A DNA stretch of 64,000 nt from Camellia lanceoleosa (lineage: Eukaryota; Streptophyta; Magnoliopsida; Ericales; Theaceae): positions 1,674,001 to 1,738,000 of the forward strand of contig CM045762.1 in assembly GCA_025200525.1 (NCBI GenBank). Direction: 5' to 3'. The notes under the pieces are model-generated. The model saw only the letters and a list, made by a program, of their open reading frames with translations. It had not been told where the DNA came from and did not search any database. A program made the position numbers and the translations under genes. Of the stretch, positions 22,317-34,044 are shown piece by piece. The number at the start of each line of letters is the position of its first letter. The stretch's first letter is position 1.

Positions 22317-25173
22317 TACTATATATTAAGCAAAAGGGGGTTTTAACCCCCAAGGCCTGTGAGAGCTCCAATCCCTCAATTCTAATTTCTTAATTTTTTG
22401 ATTTTTTTTTATAAAAAAAACTCAGCATTTATTGACCTCTCCCAACCCAACCTCAGCATTTATTGACTTCTCTAAACCCACAAACCCTTTTGACTTCTTT
22501 CATAATTACTACAGCACATTTTTCAATTTCTTTCATACATTATGGATACACAAAAAAATAAAGAAGATAAGAGTTTAGCTATGGATCTCAAAAAGATATA
22601 ACAACATCTAAATTTAGTAATATCTTTATGTATACTTAATGGGACAAATTAATAAATTTTCTAAAATTATTAATTTTTTAATTTACAAAATAGATTAAAA
22701 AAAACTATTGATTTATTTATTTATTTATTTAATAACGAAAATATTTCATAATCTCTTTCTCTAAAAAAAAAAAATCTTTAGAGTTTACCTCAATAAACTT
22801 TATATCAATAAAAACTCACATGTCTATCACATATCTAACTCACATCATAACTTACCTAAATAATAATAATTAAAAACAAATATTAAAAAAATATATAGAT
22901 ACCCACAACTCCATCTTAAATAAGTTGAAAAAAAAAAAAAATACCCGAATAGAAATATAATTTGTTAAATTATAAAATAAAATTTCAAATATAAATCTTC
23001 TTTAAATTATATATTACTACAATTAGAATGAGATCAATATTCACATGTGTCATAATATTATTAGTCAAAATATAATTTGTTTTAAATATATGTGTTCAAA
23101 TTATATCCTTCTAAACTATAAAGACTTGAACAATAATATTTTTAATATAATTTTTTTTAACAAAAGAACAAAACATAACTTTTTAGTACTTACCAAACAT
23201 GGAGGATTTTGTTTTGTTTTGTTTTGTTTTTTTTAAATTTCAATTGTCAATTAAAGAAATTAAAATAAAGAACAAAGATATTTTTGGTTCAAATTGAAAA
23301 AAAGTTAGTTTTGCTAAAATAAATTAGAAAGAAATGATAAATTTTTTTTAATTATTAAAAATGATAGTTCGTTAAACTGTTTTATTTATTAAAAAAAAAT
23401 AAAAAGTAAGAGGATTATAGGTGATAATTTATTATTCATCTAGAATTATTTTCAGATTAAATGAAAATACCATATTAAATGTTCTTCTTACCTTTTTTTA
23501 TTCAAATACTTTTATTTTGTGAGAATTTTTTTTTATTATATTTAATATTTTATTGTAATTTTTAAATTAAAAATAATTTCAAAAAAAATATTTAAATTAT
23601 TTATGCCATTATAAAAAGTTAATTTTTTTAATATCAACTTAGTGGTAGTTTGGGAATCTATTCCCACAACTCTATCTTAAATAAGTTGAAAAAAAAAATA
23701 CCTGAATAGAAATATAATTTGTTAAATTAGAAAATAAAATTTCAAATATAAATTCTTCTTCAAATTATATTACTACAATTAGAATGAGATCAATATTCAG
23801 ATGTGTCATAATATTATTAGTCAAAACATAATTTGTTTTAAATATATGTGTTCAAATTATATCCTTCTAAACTATAAAGACTTGAACAATAATATTTTTA
23901 ATATAATTTTTTTTTAACAAAAGAACAAAACAAAACTTTTTTAGTACTTACCAAACATGGTGGATTTTGTTTTGTTTTTGTTTTTGTTTTTTTGTTTTTT
24001 TAATTTCAATTGTCAACTAGAGAAATTAAAATAAAGAACAAAGATATTTTTTGTTCAAATTGATAAAAAGTTAGTTTTGCTAAAATAAATTAGAAAGAAA
24101 TAATAATTTTTTTTTTGTTAAAAGTGATAGTTCGTTAAACTGTTTTATTTATTAAAAATAAATAAAAAGTAAAAGGATTATAGGTGATAATTTATTATTC
24201 ATCTAGAATTATTTTCAGATAAAATGAAAATACCATATTAAATGTTCTTCTTACCTTTTTTTTATTCAAATACTTTTATTTTGTAAGAATTTTTTGTTAT
24301 TATATTTAATATTTTATTGTAATTTTTAAATTAAAAATAATTTCAAAAAAAATATTTATTATAAAAAGTTAATTTTTTTAATATCAACTTAGTGGTAATT
24401 TGAGAAGTGCTAAATAAGTATACTTTTTTACTTTTTACAAAAATATGTACAAATAAATAGAGATGTGATGTAACTCAAAAAACATAATTATTATATCTTT
24501 TTACTTTTTATGAAAAAATGTATAGAAAAGTAAAGATATGATGCGATTCAAAAAAGATAAAAAAATAAAATAAAAATAAATAAAGAGTGAGCTAATATGT
24601 CACTTCCCAAACAACCCTTTATTTGATGATCCCTTTCTAAAATGTGTATTTTTTAAAATATTTGCAAGAAAAATTCTATTGGAAATCTATTGCTTTTTCT
24701 TTTATTCATTAATATTAAATTTTTAATTAATTTTATTTATCATTTTAAAAAATAAATTAGCAAATAATTTATATATTTATATATATAATTTTGTTTTGGT
24801 TGCTCAGGTTATTTGGTATTTCTGCCCAAGTCTATTCAAATTTAATTTGAATTTTTAAATTTCTGCATAGGTCCTCACTTAAATAAAAAGTATATAGTTC
24901 AATCTTTAAAAAATTTTAAGCTCGACTCAAGTTATTTCGGTTGAACTCACCTAAGTTTGTAATTCTATATAAGAAATTTAAAAGTTACATGATTAAATTT
25001 GTGACAAATTAAAAAATAATAAATAAATTGTGATAAAATTATGAGATTTAAATTGTAAATTTTAATCTTTTTTTTTTATTTTCATAATTTGCATACAAAC
25101 TATTTATATTATTTTATATAAAAATATATTATTAATTTTTTTACATACCGTGCGTAGCACGGGTTATCACTAG
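22317..25173 (+). mobile_element. Non-autonomous Helitron, 2857 bp, with large internal duplication
   Basis: The right end is canonical: hairpin CCGTGCGTAGCACGG, then TTATCA and CTAG before T (25149-25174). The left end TACTATATATTAAGCAAAAG matches the TCTATATATTAAG start of its neighbours apart from two bases. It holds a tandem duplication of about 750 bp (22903-23653 and 23663-24400). Extremely AT-rich, with no Rep/helicase. Confidence 0.75.
22903..24400. repeat. Tandem duplication of about 750 bp inside the Helitron
   Basis: Both copies start with CCCACAACTC-ATCTTAAATAAG and end near ATCAACTTAGTGGTA. They share TACTTACCAAACATGG, GATAGTTCGTTAAACTG and many other blocks in the same order, differing by small indels mainly in A/T runs. 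Confidence 0.85.
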
Positions 25174-25175
25174 TA

Positions 25176-25736
25176 TCTATATATTAAGGAAAAGGGTCTT
25201 TCAAAACTCAAGACTTGTGGAACCTCCAACATGCCAATCCTAATTTCTTGATTTTTTAATATTTTTTTAAAAAAAAATTAACTTGGTGATTGGTTCAAAG
25301 ATTGTCATAATTACACTATTGATTACAATAAATTCAAAGATTGTAATAATTACACTATTGATTATAATAAACACTTAATTTATAATAATTACACTTATTA
25401 AATGAATAACGCAATAAATGAAATCTTAATTTTCTTACTTTTTGCATCCCCAAGAGACCCATGTAATTATTGTGTAAATGCCTCTTAAATAAATAAATAA
25501 ATACTTATTAAATTCTTTCAAACTCCTCGGTCAAACCCCATGTATTTAATTTATATATTATGTAATTATTGTGTAAATGCCTCTTAAATAAATAAATAAA
25601 CACTTATTAAATTCTTTCAAACTCCTCGGTCAAACCCCATGTATTTAATATATAGATTTAATTTATATATTAAAAAAAATGAAAACAAATATAAATATCT
25701 ATAATTATCCCGTGCATAGCACGGGTGATAGGCTAA
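25176..25736 (+). mobile_element. Non-autonomous Helitron, 561 bp
   Basis: Starts A/TCTATATATTAAGG two bases after the previous Helitron and ends with the hairpin CCCGTGCATAGCACGGG, spacer TGATAGG and CTAA before T. The interior contains GTAATTATTGTGTAAATGCC and related blocks twice. No ORF. Confidence 0.85.
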
Positions 25737-26598
25737 TCTATCTATCTATATATTAAAGCAAAAGGGTCTTTTAAAACCCAAGGCTTGTGGAAGCTCCAAC
25801 ATGTCAATCCTAATTTCCTGATTTCTTAATATTTTTTTTTTAAAAAATCTAAAGATTGTAATAATTACACTATTGATTACAATAAACACTTAATTTATAA
25901 TAATTACACTTATTAAATGAATAACGCAATAAATGAAATCTTAATTTTCTTACTTTTTGCATCCCCAAGATTTAATATTTTTTTTAAAAAAAATTCACTT
26001 GGTGATTGGTGATTGGTTAAAAGATTGTAATAATTACACTATTGATTACAATAAACACTTAATTTATAATAATTATACTTATTAAATGAATAACGCAATA
26101 AATGAAATCATAATTTCCTTACTTTTTGCATCCCCAAGAGACTCATGTAATTATTGTGTAAATGCCTCTTAAATAAATAAATAAACACTTATTAAACTCT
26201 TTCAAACTCCTCGGTCAAACCCATGTATTTAATTTATATATTAAAAAATCCTAATTTCCTGATTTTTTATTATTTTTTTTAAAAAAATTGACTTTGTGAT
26301 TGGTGATTGGTTCAAAGATTGTAATAATTACACTATTGATTACAATAAACACTTAATTTATAATAATTACACTTATTAAATGAATAACGCAATAAATAAA
26401 ATTCTAATTTCCTTACTTTTTGCATTCCCAAAAGACCTATGTAATTATTGTGTAAATGCCTCTTAAATAAATAAATAAACACTTATTAAATTCTTTCAAA
26501 CTCTTCAGTCAAATCTATATATTTAATTTATATATTAAAAAAATAAATAAATATAAATATCTATAATTATCCCGTACATAGCACGGGTGATAGGCTAG
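25737..26598 (+). mobile_element. Non-autonomous Helitron, 862 bp
   Basis: Begins TCTATCTATCTATATATTAA immediately at the end of the previous copy and ends with the hairpin CCCGTACATAGCACGGG, TGATAGG and CTAG/T at 26595-26599. The interior has three copies of a roughly 250-bp module (TTACACTATTGATTACAATA, TAACGCAATAAATGAAAT). Its 3' end lies 154 bp before the nitrobindin ATG. Confidence 0.85.
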
Positions 26599-26752
26599 TT
26601 GTGTATTAAACTCAAACCGGTGCGAGTCTAATTTACCAAAAACTTAATAAAAAAGAAAAATTTACAAAAACGTTCCACCTAGTACCAACGAAAAAAAGGG
26701 AGGGCGGCCAGAGGATAGAGAGAGGTGGAGGGAGAATAGTCAAAATTGGGAG

Positions 26753-29751
26753 ATGGATGGCGGTGGCAGTGGGAGTGAGAGGTCAGCAGGAATAGAGGTA
26801 GGAGTGGGAGTGGGAGTGGGAGTGGGAGTAGGAGTACATCCGGGAGTGGTACCGTTATCATACTTGCTGGGGACATGGAGAGGCCAAGGCGAGGGTGGTT
26901 TTCCCACCATCTCCACCTTTCAATACGGCGAAGAACTCCACTTTTCTCATCCCGGCAACAAGGTAGGTACACTACACACACTCTTCCCACACCACAAATT
27001 AATTAATAATGCAACTCTTCTTTTCTTTGATGATTATTATCTTACAGTATGATTTTACATTTTCTTGCTTTCTTTCTTTCTTTCTTTCTTTCTTTTGGGT
27101 TGGGTGGGTGGGTGGGTTAGCCTGTGATCGCATATTCTCAAAAGACTTGGAAACTAAACTCGGGAGAGCCTATGCACGCTGAGGCTGGTTACTGGCGTCC
27201 CAAACCTGACGGCACCCTTGAAGTTGTTATCTCTCAAAGCACTGGTCTCCTTGAACTTCAGGTACCCTTACCCTTTCCCTTTCCCTTTCCCTTTCCCTTT
27301 CTCTTTCTCTTTTATGGTTTAGGGTTTTGGTATTAAATTACTACTACTGCCTCTTCTCTAATTCTTTGATTGATTACTTTTACTTTGTTTTAGCCATTTC
27401 ATTTCCATTCAACAATCCTCTATTCAATGCGCATATTTACTATTTTATTATTTTTTAATACCTCCCTCCCTCCATGCCAATGAGATATATTATTAAGTAA
27501 CATGTCAATAATATCTTAATAATCATAAAAACTGACCACCATAGGAATCAAATTAAAATGGCTAAAAAAGCTTCATGTTCTGTTTAATGGAATAATACTC
27601 TACACATACACTGATTCCTCTTCTCTCATATTTTCTCACATCACTCAACTCACACTACTAAACCAAATACTAATGTATGTATATTCCCTTTTTTCAGAAA
27701 GGAACATATAGTGCACAAGACAAAGTGGTGAAGCTTCACAGTGAACTTGTGGCCAATGCTTCTAAGGTAATTTTAATCTCTGGGCATTGTTGGTTACAAC
27801 AATTCATTAAAGCCATCCATTTTTTGTAGTTTCATAGTCGTTCGAAAAATATTTTAAAAAAAAAGAAAAGAAGAGTTAATTAGAATTTTGTATTAGTCCA
27901 ATGAGATCTCTCATGGGCTCATCGCTACTTTGGATGGATTCCATTTGCAACTTCATGCATATTTTGATAAGATTATGCTAGTGGTTTTAATATGTATGGT
28001 TTAAGGCTTAATATATTTAGCAGGCTCAGGTGTTGAGCTGATTCATCACTGCGTGCTACATTTATTTGATACGTATAGCGAAATAGCCACTTCCTGCACA
28101 TTCATCTAATGTTATACATATTGATTGAGAGAGAGAGAGAGAGAGAGAGTCTAATTTTGAGCATTAAAAAGCCAGATCTCGGGACCTGTATTAAAACTAC
28201 TTGTCTTGAATATATCTTAGATTTTATATACTGTTTTAGAGGAAGTAACAGAGAATACAACTTGGCTCTAACAAAAGTGGAGGTACTTTTTCTGGCATTT
28301 AGGCTGTATTTGGTTCATGGATTTGGATACGGATTTGAAAAGGGAAATAAAAAAGGTGTGGGAAACGTAAGTAAAATGTAGTTATATTTCATTTACATTT
28401 CTCCATCTTTTTTCCTTTCCCTTTCCAAATCCTTACCCAAATCAATTAACCAAACACAACATTAGTGATTACATTAATGGTTGGGGAATTTCACTCGGAG
28501 CTTCAACTGTTCCTAACAATGGTTGATAGCTGTGAAACTCGTGGTAAATTGTTCTGTAGTCAGTATTTTAACTCAAAAGCAATTAAGAATAAGACTTGTT
28601 GAGTGGTAGGTTGGCTGACAGTATATAATGAAGACAAGATTATAGTTACAAATTTTGAGCTAGATACTGGCTTGATAGCGTTTAGGACATCATGGAGAAC
28701 CGGCTTTGGACTAAGGCCATTGAGGCCTCCAAAAATTGGCCCAAAAGAGGGTCCCCAAATTTCGTAGTGTTTTATAATATATTACAAATTCAAAAAGGTG
28801 CAATTTATTTTTGTTGTTTTAGGGCCAGTCTAAAGGGCTCAAAAAATATGAAGAAAAATTTATTTACACGTGTAGTTTGACCCAATTGAAATTAAAACAT
28901 ATACAAACAAAACAAGTGTTTTGGCCCAGCTTTTAATAGTTTTGAGTATTTGTAATGATTTCTTCCAATTTTAATATATGAAAATAAATTTTAGTTTATA
29001 ATTTTAATGATTATATGTGCAAGTAAACTTAAATAAAAAACTTATTGATACTTATCATTTTATACATAAATTTTTTATTTAGAAAAATATATATAAGATA
29101 GCCTCATTTTCATAATTCGCCTTAGACCTCATAAATCTCAGGGCCGGCCTTGCATGGAGTGAATGAAGTTTTATAATAATTTCAAGTCTTTATTTGTGTT
29201 TATTTTAATTTAATATGCCGTTGAACAGGTTTTTATGTCATCATATTAAGTTTTAGTGGCTAGGAGTATTTGGTGGTTTTGTTATTTGCTTGACATGAGC
29301 TGTTATTTGTGATTTTTCTATTTTGTTTATTTGGAAAATATGCAGTTTTGGTAATATAAACTGCATATTTTGTACCCCATTGTATACGAGAGCTAGTTTT
29401 CTTACTGGGAAGATTGTTCAATAGTTTTAGGTGATTTTGTTTATGACATAATTGTCAAATCATGAAGTATAACTTCTTAACACTTATCCTTGCATGCTTC
29501 TTTTAACATTCTCATTTAAAAAAAAAAAAATTAAGAATTAAAATAAATCTGAACTAAAAAATAATTGGGCAATCTACTTCAGTTGTGATTACAGCTACTT
29601 TGAGGGTGAACTCTTCCTTTTTCTTTGGCAGGTGAGAGAGATATCTCGAGTTTTTAAGTTGGTCAATGGAGAACTGTCTTATGTGGTTGAAATGGCAACT
29701 AGTCTTACTAGTCTTCAACCTCATTTGAAAGCCTCACTCAAGAAACTCTGA
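26753..29751 (+). CDS. Nitrobindin (heme-binding THAP4-like beta-barrel protein), 4 exons
   Basis: Exons 26753-26962, 27121-27261, 27698-27766 and 29632-29751 join in phase 0 (donors GTAGGT, GTACCC, GTAATT) to give 179 aa. After an N-terminal Gly-Val repeat and HPGVVPLSYLLGTWRGQGEG (the conserved GxWxGxGxG barrel motif) come FPTISTFQYGEELHFSHPGN, PVIAYSQKTWK, EAGYWRPKPDGTLEVVISQS and, at the end, HLKASLKKL with the His that serves as proximal heme-iron ligand (His171 here, eight residues before the C-terminus as in the Arabidopsis protein). Plant nitrobindins bind ferric heme and react with nitric oxide or peroxynitrite in the cytosol. The start fits family length (166 aa in Arabidopsis) plus the repeat. 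Intron 3 (1865 bp) carries two MITEs. Confidence 0.95.
26800..26832. repeat. GGGAGT repeat coding Gly-Val in nitrobindin exon 1
   Basis: Tandem GGAGTGGGAGTG hexamers encode a GVGVGVG run in the N-terminal, non-barrel part. It is likely length-variable between alleles. Confidence 0.7.
28302..28461. mobile_element. Tourist-like MITE, copy C, in nitrobindin intron 3
   Basis: 160 bp, GGCTGTATTTGG at the left and CCAAACACAACA at the right, flanked by TTA (28299-28301, 28462-28464). Arms share GGATTTGG and AAATCC blocks with copies A and B. Confidence 0.8.
28698..29151. mobile_element. hAT-like non-autonomous element in nitrobindin intron 3
   Basis: 454 bp flanked by TCATGGAG (28690-28697) and GCATGGAG (29152-29159), an 8-bp duplication with one mismatch. 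Ends AACCGGCTTTGGACTAAGG and, read inward from the right, AAGGCCGGCCCTGAGA, with matching GGCCTC/GAGGTC subterminal blocks. No transposase. Confidence 0.65.
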
Positions 29752-30701
29752 TGCATTCATCTCCAGGCCATGATGGGAAAGGTTCTATACAAATTGATGT
29801 TACACTTCTTATCTTTACTGCTCTTGTTGTTTGCTGCAACTGCCTCCTTTTCATCTGCTAGTAATGAATAAGTCTCGTCTCATTTTCAGGACAGAATAAC
29901 TTTGTTGAACCCTGTATGTTGTTTTTGACAGTTGGCAAAGAACTTTCATCTGCAATTGTAAATTGCAAGATGGTACTGATTTCAAATGTTATTATGGATC
30001 TCTTCTCAAGATGAACTTAACCTTCTGTTATTATATGTGATAAACTGTTACAGTTTTAGTCTAGATTAATGATCCATTCGTTTTTTAAATTCAGATTATG
30101 ATTATTGGAGTTAATCTCAGTTCAATTAGTGCCATCTCTCTCCCTCTCTCTGCGCACGCATGCATCTAAGTAGGAGGTGTGATTTATGCTAGAAAAACCA
30201 TGGGCATGAGCCTAGACGTGCAGCTGCAGATCTTGACATAAATAGCAAATATTCAAATGAAAACTTTGAGGGCTAGGGCAGCTGTCGTAAAACTTGGCAA
30301 GTGTTCAAATGAAAACTTTTATAGTTGAAGCACAGTGGTGTTGGCTAATATTCAAATGAGAACATTGATTATAACAATCCATTCACCATGAAACCATATC
30401 AGCTCCACAACAATAATTGAGTTAATAAAATTAATAATTTAAAAATAAAATTAATAATTTAAATATAAAATTAGTTTAGGTGAATAACAAATACGGACTG
30501 TCAGTGATGAGGTGGCCGAAATGGGATCGTCTTACGGACTGTCGGTGATGAGTTGGCCGAAATGGGATCGTCTGGTAAGATGATAGGCATTAAGGTGGCA
30601 AGGGACCACTACAGGTGGATCAGGTGGGAGTTGAGGCAATTTTGGAGAGAGAGGATGACTGTAGAGAGATATCTTCGAAGCTTGTGGGAAGAGGTGGCGA
30701 G
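29752..30701. other. Nitrobindin 3' flank, no gene
   Basis: The first part is the 3' UTR. Near 30484-30575 a roughly 44-bp unit (CGGACTGTC.GTGATGAG.TGGCCGAAATGG) is repeated twice. A short ORF beyond it (30553-30759) resembles no known protein. Confidence 0.4.
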
Positions 30702-32714
30702 TGTAATAGTCCATATTTTAGAATTTCCTAATTTCTTGGCATCCTATAACTTTCTATGATATTATAATGGATGTTCAAATACAATAAGTTAATACTAGAG
30801 ACTATGTCATTCATGTGAACCCTCTTGGTTAAGGTATTGGTTACCTAAAGAAAATTATTAGATTCAGTATTGAGTAAAGAATTGGCACTAGACAAGTAAG
30901 ACACTACACTAGAATATAAATTAATGAATAATGAGTATGGTACAAATTAAATTAAGGTCAGCATGAGATTAATTAAAGTAAGCAAGAGAGGGACATGTGT
31001 CTCGCTCGCACAAAATCTGATGTAAAAGGTGAGAGATATAAGTCTCTCATGAGAGAGAGAGAGAGAGCTTCAAAATATTTTAATCCCACCTTGACACTTC
31101 TATTCTTGTGAAATAGAGGTTTGCATCATTGTGTAGAAATTGGTGGGTCTTGGCCCTAGTATTTGGGGATCCTTGCATGTTGACCTAGAAACCATGATTT
31201 TGAGAGTCTTCCATGGTAGAGACCTTTAGTTCAATTCGAGACCCCTTTGTAGATGTTTGGAACCTTGATTGATGTCTTAACATAGTGTTTGGACAAGATT
31301 GGACCAAAAACCGACTGTCTACTGTTTACATCATTTGAGAGCTCAAGCAGTCTGATTGATTGAGAACAGATGCTGGAGTGTGAATTCCGGGCTTGAGCGG
31401 TCCAGAGTCCACTCAAGTGAACCAACAAGTATTGGCACCCTTTTTTGTTTTGACTCATTTTGTTTGACTTTGCCAAATTTTTCTTCCCCCATTGCATTTG
31501 GGACATTTAGCAAGTTATAACTAAGATAGTGGGTCATTGTTTGGGAACCACATGATGCATTGGAATCATACTTGACATTATTTAGTATTAATTGTCTGTA
31601 CCCTTGTATGATGTAGGATTTTTAGAAGATAACTTGTAGAGATTTAGTTTGAAATTGAGATGAGTAATTGGGTACCTTATGCAACCATGACCTTAATTTA
31701 TGAAATGTAAACTGTAAGAAGTCTTGCTATAATAAATGCCATGATTGGAATACATATGAACTTTTACTACTTGATCTTGTTATGGGAGTGTTTTATATGC
31801 CATCCACGGTTACTCCCAGCAGCTTGGAGATAAGAAGAATACTAGCCTCCATGGGAGTAAAATGTTGTACAGAACTACATACTACACTTGAGTGGGAGCC
31901 ACTTGTGGAATCCCTATGAACCACACCTTCAAGCCCTCATTCAAGACGTCTCTTTTATTGCCACCTTGTGGCTATTGTTGCTACTTCGTAGCTCTTTTTG
32001 GGAAGTCTAGATCAACACGACTCCTTGTTCCGTTGTGATAAAGTGTGTTAATCTTATGACAAATGGTTACATTTATACTTTCGTTGAAAGACTCTACTAT
32101 GTGCTTTATGAAATGCAAATGAGATCTATAAAACTATGATTTATAAACTTGGATGTCCATAGAACTTGCTTGATTATTCATGCCTTGGTATAATATTACC
32201 CACTGGATTTTAGCTTACCCCGTTGTTAATAACCATTTCAGATTATGAAGCATAAATTGGACGCCTTCACTTGATTCATGTTTTGACTAGTGCTATACTT
32301 GGAGCATGTTTTCTTATGCTTTGCTATATTGATTATCTTGTACCTATCACAAGTGTAGATACGTGTTGGATGATCAATGGACATTAAAATGTATTTTGGG
32401 TTAACAAACATTTGTCCTTGAATTGCATAATTGTGACACGTTCTGCAAATAATGTATTTTGGTAGGGTTATGCTAGGGACACCAAATTTTCTACCAAACA
32501 AATGACCAAATGTCTCACATGGGTATGGGGTCTGCAAATTTTGCATGAGACATTTGGTCATTTGTTTGGTAGAAAATTTGGGACCTCTAGCATTTTCCAT
32601 TTTGATATAGTAATTAGTCTTGATTAGATTAATAATCTTAAGTCCTTGGGTAAGCTCACAAGTTACTGGCCGATCACACCCGCCATTTCTTGGACTTCGG
32701 GGTGCAAGATGTGA
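30702..32714 (+). mobile_element. Possible solo LTR of a Ty3-type element
   Basis: It starts TGTAATAGTCC and ends ..GCAAGATGTGA, paralleling the block at 56951-59592 (TGTAATAACCC..GTCGTGTG). It is flanked by GCGAG and GCGCA, a poor duplication. No internal coding domain was found. Assignment rests on size and termini only. A foldback MITE is nested at 32470-32593. Confidence 0.35.
32470..32593. mobile_element. Foldback MITE with near-perfect arms
   Basis: The left arm reads CCAAATTTTCTACCAAACAA then ATGACCAAATGTCTCA. The right arm is its inverse complement with only a few changes, and both ends carry TGCTAG. Total length about 124 bp, capable of a roughly 50-bp stem. Confidence 0.8.
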
Positions 32715-33068
32715 GCGCAAAATGATCTTCTAACATTTGCATGGAGATGACCTCCTTATATGTATAGGAGGATCGGGCCCTTGATTTGACAATATGGAAA
32801 TTTCTCACCTACCTATTGACCAAACCTGACTTGTACGAGTTTTTGGTAAGAAAATTCATGATTCTCAATTCTTCTTGTATTTTTTGGTTTATTTAGGAGA
32901 AAGGCTTTACAAATAATTCTTGATTATGATGTGTATATGAGATACTAAGAACTTTATTGTACCGTGGATGTTGTAAATTGAGCTGGAATGGATCTCTCGT
33001 TCACATTGAATTTGTTCCAAGAGTAAAACATGAATTCTAGGGATGCATTCTGGCTCTTCCCCATTTGC

Positions 33069-33430
33069 CACTCTTAGGAAGTGTTTGGTTTGCTGTAATA
33101 ATTTGGAATAAAATAATCATTTCATCAAAATATTCATTCTCATACTTACTTAGGTTAAAAAAATAATGACAAATTCATTACAAATAGAATTTATCTTTCC
33201 CTGATCATTCTATAAGAAAACCCAAGGAATCCACACTCCATTCTATTTAATTCTAATAAACTGGGTAGTGTTTGGTTCAATAAAATGGAGTGGAATGGAA
33301 TGATGATTCTATCATAATATTCATTTTCATGTTTAGTTGACTTAAAAAATTAAAAAAAAAACCAAAACATTACAAATAGAATCATTAGTAAAGAAATGAA
33401 CATTCCATACAAGAGCTTAAGGGATGAATC
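33069..33430. repeat. Two related MITE-like copies side by side
   Basis: Two blocks beginning with AGTGTTTGGTT (about 33077 and 33268) share AATATTCATT-TCAT and ATTACAAATAGAAT segments in the same order. Ends were not resolved. Confidence 0.4.
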
Positions 33431-33734
33431 TCATTCAAATAAACTAAATAAAACATTAAGGTAAAGAAGTTTATATGAAGGTCATCATGAACAAACTCCA
33501 ACAACAAAAGAGTACGCTGAATAGTCACTGCCAGACCTGAAAAACTTTTGCTGAATAATAATTTTCATAGTGGGTAAATTGAATTTCTTGCTTTCTGTTC
33601 AGCATATGAACAACAAATTCTGAACCAAAAACTATTCTTACATTTCAGATATGTTTCACATAATATTGTATTTGTGATTGTGATAAAAAGTTTGTTCATG
33701 GTGAACAACATCCAATGCAGCTATAGGATTATTA

Positions 33735-34044
33735 TTATTTGTCTTGCGTGATAATGCTCATAATTACAACACAAAAATATATAAGCCAAAAATAATGGAT
33801 CCAAAGACAAATTACATGTTGACCTTTGTGAGACTGCACAGTAATTTCCACTTCATGATGCAGAAAATAAATATTCGATTTCTTTTTCTTTTTCTTTTTC
33901 TTTTTCCTTTCCCCGTGCCTGGTTGAGCTGTTTTCCTTTGGCCAAATGTTGTTTGCATCATGGCAAGGACAGCGTTGCAACCTGCTCTGATATGGGTACC
34001 TACTGGTCATCACACTTGGCAAAAATGGCCTCTGTCATTTTATC
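33735..34044 (-). other. FORGETTER1 3' UTR and downstream
   Basis: Sequence following the FGT1 stop codon on the minus strand. It contains a (TTTTTC)n-type tract near 33880-33908. The poly(A) site was not determined. Confidence 0.4.

Noticed and set aside
30553..30759. 68-codon ORF with a Trp/Arg-rich stretch
   Set aside because: No recognisable motif; lies next to a small tandem duplication in the gene flank.
32238..32720. 160-codon open frame on the minus strand
   Set aside because: Lies within the LTR-like block, has no recognisable domain and spans a perfect foldback MITE, so it is a chance ORF.
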